Of a DNA stretch of 12,668 nt, positions 6,115 to 12,668 are shown in pieces. A program made the position numbers and the translations under genes. The stretch lies in NCBI GenBank assembly GCA_910585015.1, contig CAJUCT010000075.1, forward strand, positions 1 to 12,668. The letters are read 5' to 3'. This DNA comes from an uncultured Acetatifactor sp. GTDB taxonomy: Bacteria > Bacillota > Clostridia > Lachnospirales > Lachnospiraceae. Numbering within the stretch: position 1 is the stretch's first letter; each line of letters opens with the position of its first letter. Under the pieces are notes generated by a model. The model did not search any database and was not told the DNA's origin. It saw only the letters and a list, made by a program, of their open reading frames with translations.

Positions 6115-6625
6115 GGCAGGGCAGACTATGCCCTGTGAGATTGTTGTGTTTCGGTATCGTTTCGGTGTTCATTTTTGCCGGTTCCCTCTGCTGTCGTTCC
6201 TGCCCCCGTCTTTGGCGGCGTTTCGCTCTCCTTGGTACGCTCGTTGCGGTCAGGGTTCCTCCGTTTCCCTGCCGGAAGTCGTTGCGCTACATCGCCGGGG
6301 AGCATATCCCATACAGGCCGGTCATTCGATTGGAATAATCCATCGATGAACTGCCTATATCATATGACATTTTTGTACCATGCGCCGTATGTCCACGAAT
6401 CAGGAATGAAGCCCAAAATCTGAAAAATTCCACGATTGCGGAAAAAGCTTTCTGCCGGACGGGTGCAAAAATCAGATGTGCATTTTGCACTTCTGAAAAT
6501 CCGGGCAAATCAAAAGCGCATTTTGCGCCTTTGAAAAGAATCACAAAGGGAAATGCGTCCGGCATGGATATGTGGTACAATGGGGATGGCGGCAAAAGCT
6601 GGCCGCAGGGAAGGAGCAGGAAGCC
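6115..6625. other. Long gene-free control region before the XRE gene
   Basis: No convincing gene is present in this stretch of about 510 bp; the open frames lack ribosome sites and run through palindromes. It holds a perfect 7-bp stem-loop, CAGGGCA-gacta-TGCCCTG (6117-6135), a GC-rich stretch (about 6175-6310) and two related palindromes (6470-6535). An extended -10, TGGTACAAT (6573-6581), probably drives the XRE gene; no good -35 is seen. Before the IS1182-like insertion this DNA was continuous with the leader of the minus-strand RepA_N-like operon, so it may carry that operon's promoter or a replication or transfer origin. Confidence 0.45.
6470..6536. repeat. Two 30-nt repeats, each centred on a perfect palindrome
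   Basis: Copies begin at 6470 and 6508, 38 bp apart. Both start AATCA and end TGAAAA. The cores are GTGCATTTTGCAC (6478-6490) and GCGCATTTTGCGC (6516-6528), both perfect inverted repeats with a 3-nt centre. The single arm difference (T to C) is matched by the complementary change (A to G) on the other side. They lie about 50-90 bp before the extended -10 of the XRE gene, fitting operators for a dimeric regulator or iterons. Confidence 0.65.
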
Positions 6626-7435
6626 ATGAAACAGGGGATAACGATTCAGGAGCGGTTAAAGGATTTAAGGACGGAGCGGCATTTAAAATTAGAGGAACTG
6701 GCGGCGGTTACGGGGATTTCCAAATCAGCCTTGGGAAGCTATGAGAATGACGAACTCAAGGAAATCAGCCACAAAAACCTTGTGGAGCTGGCAAAGTTTT
6801 ACGGTGTGTCAACGGATTACCTGCTCTGCCTGACAGAGAACCGGAACCATCCGGGCATGGAACTTACGGAGCTGCATTTGAGTGACAGCATGGTGGAGCT
6901 GTTGAAAAGCGGGCGTATCAACAACCGGCTGCTGTGTGAGATTGCCACACATGAGGATTTTGTTACCCTGATGACGGACACGGAGATTTATGTAGATGGT
7001 GTGGCAACCGCCCACTTCCAAAACTTCAACAGCCTTCTGGAAGTCCTGCGGGGGCAAGTCCTTTCCCAATATCAGCCGGTGGAGGAAGATGCTGCGTTAA
7101 AGGCGTTGGAAGCCATGCAGGTACAGGAAGAAGATTATTTCTGTCAGGTCACGCACCGGACTTGGGACACTATCCTCCATGCCATAAGGGAAGCGCACAA
7201 GGACGATACGGACAGTGCGCCGGACGGCTCCAATGGCATGAAGCTAATCAAGGACGCAAAGAGGGCGTTGTCCGTGCCGGGTTCCTATCTGGATGTGTTC
7301 ACCGCCCTTATGTGTACGCAGCTTCAAATCCGGTATGAGAAGCTGTCGGAGCAGGAGCGCACGGTTTTGAAGAATGTTATGAAAAAAACTCCGGCATATA
7401 AGGATTCACCGTTGAGCCGGATGAAGCGGAAATAA
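6626..7435 (+). CDS. XRE-family transcriptional regulator
   Basis: This 269-aa cytoplasmic protein has an N-terminal Cro/CI-type helix-turn-helix (residues 6-66: ITIQERLKDLRTERHLKLEE, VTGISKSALGSYEND, then VELAKFYGVSTDYLLCL). A long helical C-terminal region (about 80-269) may bring dimerisation or ligand sensing; I recognise no specific domain there. The ATG at 6626 is preferred over an upstream one at 6572 because AAGGAG and AGGAAG precede it and the added residues look non-protein. Two palindromes upstream are candidate operators, suggesting autoregulation, and it may control the divergent RepA_N-like operon. A terminator follows. It is monocistronic. Confidence 0.85.
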   Translation: MKQGITIQERLKDLRTERHLKLEELAAVTGISKSALGSYENDELKEISHKNLVELAKFYGVSTDYLLCLTENRNHPGMELTELHLSDSMVELLKSGRINNRLLCEIATHEDFVTLMTDTEIYVDGVATAHFQNFNSLLEVLRGQVLSQYQPVEEDAALKALEAMQVQEEDYFCQVTHRTWDTILHAIREAHKDDTDSAPDGSNGMKLIKDAKRALSVPGSYLDVFTALMCTQLQIRYEKLSEQERTVLKNVMKKTPAYKDSPLSRMKRK

Positions 7436-7437
7436 GG

Positions 7438-7488
7438 AAATGCCGTTACTTGGGCTTTTGTCCATGCAACGGCATTTTATTGTTTTAC
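7438..7488 (+). terminator. Rho-independent terminator of the XRE gene
   Basis: AAATGCCGTT (7438-7447) pairs perfectly with AACGGCATTT (7468-7477), followed by a T-rich tail TTTTATTGTTTT. It starts 2 nt after the stop codon at 7433-7435. Confidence 0.8.
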
Positions 7489-7785
7489 TTTCAGAACAAA
7501 CAAAGTTGTGCTTCGTAAAGCTCTTGTGTAAATTTAATGTGCTTTATATTCCTAACATCTAAAATACATATATCTGTAATTTATTGCGCGGGAAGAGGCT
7601 TCTGGATTAATGCGGAAAATATACTGCCGAAGTCATCTGTAAAGTTCTCCGGCAGTACATATCTGCTGTCACCAATCATTGTAACTTCCAGAGAAGGAAT
7701 AACATATAGCTGGTACACCGAGCACTTCCTGCAACGGCTGGTTTTTAGAGCGTATTCAGTTTTCTGATAAACGGCTGTTTTATTA
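7489..7785. other. Intergenic region with a possible short gene remnant
   Basis: This AT-rich stretch of about 300 bp separates the XRE gene from the convergent lipoprotein operon. On the minus strand a frame with no stop runs from about 7790 to 7588 and ends FSALIQKPLPAQ. It lacks an upstream ATG, but an internal ATG (at 7682) has GGAAG 5 nt before it and would give a 32-aa peptide. It may be a small gene or a decayed 3' end. The plus-strand frame at 7537-7767 has no visible ribosome site and is probably not coding. Confidence 0.25.
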
Positions 7786-8931
7786 TCATTCTTCCTGTGC
7801 TTTTAAAGTTAGGTAATTCCCACTTTCCATATCATATATCAGGTTATTGCAGAGAATAGCGGTTCCCTTAACCATGTCAGGATTTTCTATTACTTCTGCA
7901 TCAGAAACGCTTGTATAAACACCGTCTGAACTGGACAGCCCGACAATCTCTGCTTCTGCGCCGCCGCCAGTCCTTTTCAGTATCAGGACTTTTTTATCAG
8001 ATGTCAGGCCGCTGGTACCATCCTCTGCTATGATAATTGGGGTGCTGACCAAAGTAAACGCCTGTTCAACGGCAAGCTTCCCGTCTGTTTCTGAAAGCAG
8101 CAGCGCAGAATCGCCGCCGGAACCACTGGTATAACTTCCAATTACAACTGCAATGATTTCCTCTTTTCCATCCACATCCAAATCCACATAATTATAATAG
8201 TATTTTGTACTTTCCCACGCATCTTCGGGAATCTGGTAATGGTCAACGATTGTCTGCCTGAGCTGTTCATTTGGCTCTGTTTCTGAAAACTCCTGCTTTA
8301 TATCTTTCGGGAGCCATCCTGTAAACAGTCCATCTGTGTCATCCGTGCTGCCGGATTCCGGTACATCTGAAAGCAGTTGAAATTCCAAGGATACCATTCC
8401 AAACGACTGGTATAAGCGGATTGACTTATTGTCTTTATTCCATGCGACCGAGGTCGAACCGGTTTCGCTTTCTGCGTATTCCTGTTCTTCCGGCTGCCCC
8501 AAAAATTCCGTCAGGGCTTCCTCATATATCCCCGCATCCGGATTTTCAAGCTGCATAGTAACCGTGGTCACACGCTGCTCCATGTCGCAAAGTGTCCCTG
8601 CCGTCACTTTTTCGTCAAACAATTCCACTTCATAGATTCGGCCAATCAGTGTGCCGTCCTCTGCTGTATTCTGCTCACCTTCCATGATATTAACTGTTTC
8701 GGCATCTGTTTTACCCAGCATATCCAAAAAATTCCCGATGACTTCTTCTGTATTTCCCGGTTGGTTATCCGTTTCCGTCTCTGTCTCTGCCACGGGCGTT
8801 GCTACAATCCCTGCCGGCTGCTCTATTGTCTGTGGCTCTGGTGAAGCGTCTGGCATATCAGTATTTCCTCCACACGCACTTAAGAGCATTGCCAGCCCTA
8901 TGCCAATCCCTGCATATAAATTCTTTTTCAT
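7786..8931 (-). CDS. Secreted lipoprotein of the sigma factor operon
   Basis: This 381-aa protein has a type II signal peptide: MKKN, a hydrophobic core (residues 5-17) and the lipobox LLSAC with the lipidated Cys at 20. An acidic, Pro/Thr/Glu-rich linker (about 21-62) leads to a globular domain (63-190). A second domain (about 205-375) contains DLDVDGKEEI (residues 250-259), an Asp-rich motif like the calcium-binding loops of FG-GAP/VCBS and EF-hand-like repeats. It should sit on the outer face of the cell membrane. It is the third gene of the operon, 30 nt after the anti-sigma gene, with GAGGAG 11 nt before the ATG. I cannot name a family. It could be the signal sensor, a target of the sigma factor, or an anti-sigma partner. 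Confidence 0.8.
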   Translation of the reverse strand: MKKNLYAGIGIGLAMLLSACGGNTDMPDASPEPQTIEQPAGIVATPVAETETETDNQPGNTEEVIGNFLDMLGKTDAETVNIMEGEQNTAEDGTLIGRIYEVELFDEKVTAGTLCDMEQRVTTVTMQLENPDAGIYEEALTEFLGQPEEQEYAESETGSTSVAWNKDNKSIRLYQSFGMVSLEFQLLSDVPESGSTDDTDGLFTGWLPKDIKQEFSETEPNEQLRQTIVDHYQIPEDAWESTKYYYNYVDLDVDGKEEIIAVVIGSYTSGSGGDSALLLSETDGKLAVEQAFTLVSTPIIIAEDGTSGLTSDKKVLILKRTGGGAEAEIVGLSSSDGVYTSVSDAEVIENPDMVKGTAILCNNLIYDMESGNYLTLKAQEE

Positions 8932-8961
8932 ATTGATACATTCTCCTCGTCAATTCGTTTT

Positions 8962-9804
8962 TTATTCCGGCCTCTCACTGCTGACACAGTGGTCTACGGA
9001 AAAAGAATATTCTGATACCATGTTTTCATCCATTTCCTGCAAAGCCTGCAGGGCTTTTTCTTCTGTTTCAAATTCCCCAATACTAAAAATATAGCGGCCA
9101 TCCTGTGTACCCTTGATTACCCCCTTGCTGTCAGGAATCAGTTCTGACATAAGTGCCAGTTCTTCCGACATTTCCATTTTACGGCTGCGGATAAACCAGA
9201 CTTCCCGTTCGTTTTCAGGCCGTGGGAACAGACGCAGTTCCAGTGAAGCAGGTTCTTTGTATTCTGTCACCTCAAAGCCTGTATCCTTTTGCAGTTCCAG
9301 TACAATACGGACAGCAGAATCATCCAGAAGGATTTCCCTGTATGCGGCTTTTACATAAGGGCATTTTTCAGCTTCCTGTATAAACGCTTCCGGGTCATAG
9401 CTGCGTATCCCGTTTACCGTGATGACAACTCGGTTCGGGGCGGCATATTCTTCCACATAGTACGCTGGTGTGTCAGCCGCCTGTTCCTCAGCCTCTGTGT
9501 TTTGGCTAAATACCAGCTTCAGGCGTTCTCCCTCTGCAACCGTATCCATTTTCAGACCATCAGAAACCATGCCGCCGGAACCAATATGGAATATTTTTAC
9601 CACTTCCCCTATAACAGGGATTTCCGAAAGAGCCGCATATACGGTCGGGGTATTAGACGATATCAGAAGGACGGCAAAAGCCATCACAACTTCGGCACAC
9701 TTTCTCGCTGTTGCTTTTCTCTTACGCACCACTGCTTTTTCTAAAACGCCGGAAAGCCCCATTGGAATTTCTATGTTTTCATAATCCATCCTGTCAATCC
9801 CCAT
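8962..9804 (-). CDS. DUF4179-like membrane anti-sigma factor
   Basis: This 280-aa protein has a short cytoplasmic N-terminus (1-36, with the basic stretch VVRKRKATARK), one membrane segment (about 37-57) and a large extracellular domain. The stretch TPTVYAALSEIPVIGEVVKIF just after the membrane is characteristic of DUF4179 proteins, which accompany ECF sigma factors in Firmicutes and are thought to hold the sigma factor inactive at the membrane. The C-terminal domain (about 110-280) has no family I recognise. The ATG at 9804 has GAGGAGG 6 nt upstream and lies inside the sigma gene (11-nt overlap), pointing to coupled, roughly equal synthesis. A later ATG at codon 6 is possible but less well placed. 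Confidence 0.8.
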   Translation of the reverse strand: MGIDRMDYENIEIPMGLSGVLEKAVVRKRKATARKCAEVVMAFAVLLISSNTPTVYAALSEIPVIGEVVKIFHIGSGGMVSDGLKMDTVAEGERLKLVFSQNTEAEEQAADTPAYYVEEYAAPNRVVITVNGIRSYDPEAFIQEAEKCPYVKAAYREILLDDSAVRIVLELQKDTGFEVTEYKEPASLELRLFPRPENEREVWFIRSRKMEMSEELALMSELIPDSKGVIKGTQDGRYIFSIGEFETEEKALQALQEMDENMVSEYSFSVDHCVSSERPE

Positions 9805-10291
9805 AAGATTCCTCCTCTCGAATTTTCTTTAACAACCGGTATGTTTTTGTTTTTACCGTATTCTCCGGTATGGAAAGAATTTCTGCGATTTCCTTAAAAC
9901 TCCTTTCCTCAAAATATTTCAGAACCAGCAGAGTCCTTTCCTCGGCGGGCAGTTTATCCAGACACCGATAAACATCTACGTTTTCCTCTGCCCTCCAGAA
10001 CATATTTTCATCCGGCACTTCCATATATTCCTCATAAGAAACCCATCGTTTTTTCTGCTTTAAAAAATGATATGCTTCAAAGATAATAATACGGCTCATC
10101 CATGTGTCAAAATGTTCCGGCTGCTTTAGCTGATGAAGGTGGCAGTAGCCTTTATAGGTGGCTTCTGAAAGTATTTCCAACGCATCATGTTCATTTTTTG
10201 TATAACAGTATGCAAGCCTGTAATATTTTTCTCTGGAAGCCTCCCAGCAGCTTGCAAACTGTTCTTTTGTAAAATGTTTAAAGCAAAACAT
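9794..10291 (-). CDS. ECF-like RNA polymerase sigma factor
   Basis: This 165-aa protein has the two-domain layout of ECF sigma factors. Region 2 spans about 18-82 (YYRLAYCYTKNEHDALEILS, then HFDTWMSRIIIFEAYHFLKQK) and should bind the -10 element. Region 4 spans about 108-158 (LDKLPAEERTLLVLKYFEER, SFKEIAEILSIPENTVKTKT) with the helix-turn-helix that binds the -35. It would direct RNA polymerase to a small set of promoters, probably including its own, and be held by the DUF4179 protein encoded next to it. AAAGGAGG lies 10 nt before the ATG. It is the first gene of a three-gene operon. The target regulon cannot be told from this window. Confidence 0.9.
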   Translation of the reverse strand: MFCFKHFTKEQFASCWEASREKYYRLAYCYTKNEHDALEILSEATYKGYCHLHQLKQPEHFDTWMSRIIIFEAYHFLKQKKRWVSYEEYMEVPDENMFWRAEENVDVYRCLDKLPAEERTLLVLKYFEERSFKEIAEILSIPENTVKTKTYRLLKKIREEESYGD

Positions 10292-10349
10292 ATCCTTTTT
10301 TCCTCCTTTCCCCGCCTTTTGTTATTGCTTTATACAAGTTAGAGTAACC

Positions 10350-10370
10350 AGCCTGACAGATAGTTTCAAT
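10350..10370 (-). promoter_or_regulatory. Possible promoter of the sigma factor operon
   Basis: On the minus strand TTGAAAC (10369-10363) lies about 75 nt before the sigma start. It fits both a sigma-A -35 (TTGAAA) and the GAAAC-type -35 used by many ECF factors, which would suggest autoregulation. A convincing -10 is not seen: TACTCT is 17 nt downstream and TATAAA lies further on. Low confidence. Confidence 0.3.
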
Positions 10371-10432
10371 TTTTTATTTTTTATGCTCCAGTATGCCGGG
10401 CTGACATTTTGGGAAGCAGGAACATCGCATTT

Positions 10433-10461
10433 AAAAACGGCCAGCCGGTGGAACCGGCTGG
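10433..10461 (-). terminator. Rho-independent terminator of the xre-tnpV operon
   Basis: On the minus strand CCAGCCGG (10461-10454) pairs perfectly with CCGGCTGG (10448-10441) around TTCCA. CCGTTTTT follows. It ends the transcript 18 nt after the tnpV stop. Confidence 0.8.
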
Positions 10462-10478
10462 TCATACCATATTCCTGA

Positions 10479-10859
10479 TTAAATTACAAAAATAAGTTCT
10501 GCGTTTATGATTTCCTCTGCCCGGTTGCGGATATTGTTCATCCGACCTACCCATTCAAGCTGGTTTTGGGCTTTTAATTCTTCGGTCACTCCTTCGGCAG
10601 TTTTCATCTGCTCCATGATTAAGTCCAGCCGTTCCTCCGCCTGCTCGTTCAGGTCGGCAAGGTATGTCCATAATTTTCCGGTCAGGATAAGGGAGCTGTG
10701 CCGTGCCGGGTGCTCCTGTTTGAGATATTCCCGGTGCAGCCGCCCATAGCGTCCGATGGGGCGGTTCTCCTCCGGCAGCTTCAAGTCCGGGATATAGTAA
10801 TCACCTGCCAGAATATAATCAATGCCGTTCTCTGTGATTCTTTCTTTCAGTTTTTCCAT
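10479..10859 (-). CDS. tnpV: TnpV, transposon-encoded protein of Tn4451-type elements
   Basis: This 126-aa protein shows the TnpV hallmarks: GDYYIPDL near residue 19, RPIGRYGRLHREYLK (about 33-47), SLILTGKLWTYLADLNEQAEERL (about 55-77) and a C-terminal WVGRMNNIRNRAEEII. TnpV is a small protein of unknown mechanism found beside large serine recombinases in clostridial mobilizable transposons. The ATG at 10859 is chosen because GAGGG lies about 8 nt upstream and family proteins begin near here; a longer frame to 10904 adds residues unlike TnpV. The gene overlaps the upstream XRE gene by 41 nt, which is large for coupled genes. The order recombinase, xre, tnpV on one strand fits a Tn4451-like module. 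Confidence 0.85.
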   Translation of the reverse strand: MEKLKERITENGIDYILAGDYYIPDLKLPEENRPIGRYGRLHREYLKQEHPARHSSLILTGKLWTYLADLNEQAEERLDLIMEQMKTAEGVTEELKAQNQLEWVGRMNNIRNRAEEIINAELIFVI

Positions 10860-11091
10860 TGTCGTTCCCTCTTGTGGTGCAAGGCTCGTCACTGGCCAGT
10901 TCAATCACGTCCATAATGCCACAATCCAGTGTTTCACAAATGCGGGCAAGTGTGTCCATGCTGATATGTTTCCCTTCTTTGCCCATGTTGGCTATCATAT
11001 TTGTGGTCAGTCCAGCGGCAAGCCTTAAATCCTCTTTCCTCATATTGCGCTCTATCAGTGTATGCCAGAGCGGTTTGTAACTGATGTGCAT
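10819..11091 (-). CDS. Small XRE-family regulator, YozG-like
   Basis: This 90-aa protein consists mainly of a Cro/CI helix-turn-helix: ISYKPLWHTLIERNMRKEDL (3-22), AAGLTTNMIANMGKEGKHIS (recognition region, 25-44) and LARICETLDCGIMDVIEL (48-65). Such one-domain regulators usually control expression of the recombinase or excision genes next to them. The tail after residue 66 (DEPCTTRGNDNG...) is hydrophilic and lies where the gene overlaps tnpV; related proteins usually stop soon after the Asp-Val-Ile-Glu region, so the tail may come from loss of an earlier stop. GGGAG lies 5 nt before the ATG. It is first in a two-gene operon with tnpV, behind a strong promoter. Confidence 0.85.
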   Translation of the reverse strand: MHISYKPLWHTLIERNMRKEDLRLAAGLTTNMIANMGKEGKHISMDTLARICETLDCGIMDVIELASDEPCTTRGNDNGKTERKNHRERH

Positions 11092-11132
11092 TTTTCTCCC
11101 TGCCTTTCTGCCCCGGATGGGCGTTTACACCC

Positions 11133-11161
11133 ATTATATCAGGATTCTTGCTAACTCACAA
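11133..11161 (-). promoter_or_regulatory. Sigma-A promoter of the xre-tnpV operon
   Basis: On the minus strand TTGTGA (11161-11156) and a perfect TATAAT (11138-11133) are separated by 17 nt. The -10 lies about 40 nt before the XRE start codon at 11091. Confidence 0.75.
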
Positions 11162-11315
11162 ATATTTCTTGACGGTATCGCCGGTTCCGTCTGGATTGTG
11201 CTTTTCCTTTCCTCTTTTGATTACCTCTAATTAGCCATGACCTGTTTCATGCCCTGTGATTTTGCTCATGTGAGATAAAGAAGTAAAAGAAGTGTAAAAA
11301 ATTTTGCCGTTCCCT

Positions 11316-11334
11316 GTCCGGCTGACTGCCGGAC
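11316..11334 (-). terminator. Stem-loop after the recombinase gene, weak terminator
   Basis: GTCCGGC (11316-11322) pairs perfectly with GCCGGAC (11328-11334) around TGACT, 10 nt after the recombinase stop on the minus strand. The T run (ATTTTTT, around 11298-11304) is about 12 nt further on, so termination may be poor. The stem-loop could also serve as an RNA end protector. Confidence 0.45.
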
Positions 11335-11344
11335 GGGTCGGGCT

Positions 11345-12616
11345 TTAGTCGGGCAATTCTACCTTGCCGACAAAAGAGTAATAGATTTCGATTTCCTGTC
11401 TGCGGAGCTTCCCCCGGCGTTTCCCGTCAAGGGCTTCCGATTCGTGGATTACGATTTTCTCCACAAACTCCCGCAACAGGGTAGGGGTGAGTTCCTCAAA
11501 GCTGGTGTACTTGCGGACTACTTTCATAAACTTCTCGGCGTTTGCCGTGGCTTCCAGTGTCCTTGAAAGCTCGCCCTGCAGAACGGCGGCACGCTCTTTC
11601 AGTTCCTTTTGCTCGGCTTCGTAGTCTGCCGAAAGTTCCGTGAAACGCTCGTCCGATATGCGCCCCGCCACGCTGTCCTCATACAGCCGCTTGAAGATAG
11701 CGGAGAGTTCCGCAATCCGTTTTTCTGCCGCTTCCAGTTCTTTCTTCTTGGCGGCGTTCCGGCGTTTGCTCCCGTCCTCGGTCTGCTCGGTCAACAGCTT
11801 CATAAACCGGGCTTCGTGCTTTGCGGCGTAGCTGGTGACTTTCCGTAGGTTCTCGGTCACTCCCTCGGTCAAGAGGTCGGTGCGGATAAAGTGCGCCGTA
11901 CAGTCTGCCGTGCGCTTCTTGTAGCTGCCGCATATGTAGCAGTCCTGCCGCCGCTTGTCCGTCTGATAGCGTTGCTGGTACATGACGCTGCCGCAGTCGG
12001 CACAAAAGAGTATGCCGGAGAACAAGCCCACTTCATCATAGCGGTTGGGGCGTTTGCGCTGCTTGCGTAGCTCCTGCACACGTTCCCATGTGTCCTTGTC
12101 GATTATCTGCTCGTGGTGGTTCTCAAAGATTGCCTGTTTGTCCTCGCTGTTGTAGATAATCTTGCTGCACTTGTAGGATTGTGTGGTGGTCTTGAAGTTC
12201 ACAAGGCAGCCCGTGTATTCCCGGTTTTCAAGGATATGTACCACGGTGTTCGCCGCCCACTTGCACTCATAGCCGGGGTGGTAGCGGCGGGTTCTCCCTG
12301 TCCGGCGGTATTCCAGCGTTCCCGGCGTGGGGATTTCCTGTTCCGTAAGCATACGGGCTATCTTGGTCGGTCCGTTCCCGGCAAGGCATAAGCTGTATAT
12401 CTGCTTCACCACGGGGGCGGCTTCCTCGTCAATGATGAAATTTTCGTCCTCGTCCATGAGGTAGCCGTACACGGGCTTGCTTGTGACAGGCTTCCCACTC
12501 ATGCCTTTTGAGCGTTTTACCGCCCGGATTTTCTTGCTCGTATCCCTCACCAGCCATTCGTTAAAAATGTTACGCAAGGGCGCAAAATCATTTTCGCCCT
12601 GTGCGCTGTCAACGCC
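11345..12616 (-). pseudogene. Large serine recombinase (TnpX type), N-terminal catalytic domain missing
   Basis: The remaining part covers a Recombinase domain (residues 30-165 counted from the Met at 12577, with PVYGYLMDEDENFIID and YTGCLVNFKT), a zinc ribbon (C192ADC195, C213YIC216, C226), a coiled-coil arm (about 272-345) and a DUF4368-like C-terminus (FVEKIVIHES, YYSFVGKVELPD). The Met at 12577 is not the true start: the frame continues upstream as VDSAQGENDFAPLRNIFNEW, typical of the link after the catalytic domain. Family sequence ends near 12616, and an in-frame TAA follows at 12650-12652. The resolvase domain with the catalytic Ser is absent, so the product could bind att DNA but not cut it. 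Intact relatives are about 500-570 aa and excise and insert the element. Confidence 0.85.
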
Positions 12617-12668
12617 AGGACAAACGCATGAATAATTATAACATCCATTTTAAATATATATACTATTT
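12617..12668. other. Unrelated AT-rich DNA at the recombinase breakpoint
   Basis: These 52 bp replace the expected upstream part of the recombinase gene. They are AT-rich, include a TATATATA stretch, and show no gene or recognisable repeat. They could be the edge of another inserted element, a deletion junction, or a sequence-assembly end. Confidence 0.4.

Noticed and set aside
6470..6536. Repeat pair considered as a minimal CRISPR array
   Set aside because: There are only two copies with diverged cores and an 8-bp gap between them; palindromic operator or iteron sites fit better.
6089..6595. Overlapping frames of 67-102 codons on both strands in the control region
   Set aside because: They cover the IS end, stem-loops and the palindrome pair, and lack ribosome sites and recognisable motifs.
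7537..7767. Plus-strand 76-codon frame after the XRE gene
   Set aside because: It follows a clear terminator, has no ribosome site, and its composition is not protein-like.

Overview
The window looks like part of an integrated mobilizable or conjugative element from a gut-type Clostridia (Lachnospiraceae/Oscillospiraceae-like) genome. This rests on recognisable protein families (TnpV, a TnpX-type large serine recombinase, DUF3847, a short RepA_N-like initiator, a DUF4179 anti-sigma factor), on strong AGGAGG-type ribosome binding sites, and on moderate GC backbone genes interrupted by lower-GC insertion sequences. No rRNA, tRNA or CRISPR array was seen.

Layout, left to right. (1) 1-266: non-coding DNA with three related palindromic units (128-251) and a short hairpin (19-33), lying downstream of the minus-strand replication/transfer operon. 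It is a candidate oriT or structured leader; any relaxase gene would lie off the left edge. (2) 267-2992, minus strand: a four-gene operon in the order small Cys-rich protein (frameshifted), RepA_N-like protein, DUF3847 protein, and a 171-codon protein of unknown function. The last gene is split by a complete IS3-family element (448-1853, ACT target duplication). (3) 3136-6106: an IS1182-like (DUF772) element with 15-bp perfect terminal repeats and an 8-bp target duplication. Its transposase gene is itself split by a second IS3-family element (4270-5566, GTA target duplication). (4) 6107-6625: control region with stem-loops, then an XRE-type regulator on the plus strand (6626-7435) with its terminator. 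(5) 7786-10291, minus strand: a cargo operon of ECF-like sigma factor, DUF4179 anti-sigma-like membrane protein and a secreted lipoprotein, which looks like a self-contained signalling unit. (6) 10479-11091, minus strand: a small XRE regulator overlapping tnpV, with a good promoter and a terminator. (7) 11345-12616, minus strand: the C-terminal two thirds of a large serine recombinase. Its catalytic N-terminus is missing because the sequence diverges at about 12616.

The element appears to be decaying. The recombinase is headless, one operon gene is frameshifted, another is interrupted, the operon's upstream region is separated by about 3 kb of nested insertion sequence, and the inner IS3 has lost its catalytic Glu. 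The first IS3 looks intact. The sigma/anti-sigma/lipoprotein unit and the two XRE regulators look intact. The most interesting structures are the three-hairpin array, the paired palindromes before the XRE gene, and a hairpin at the start of the IS1182-like transposase that could silence read-through transcripts.
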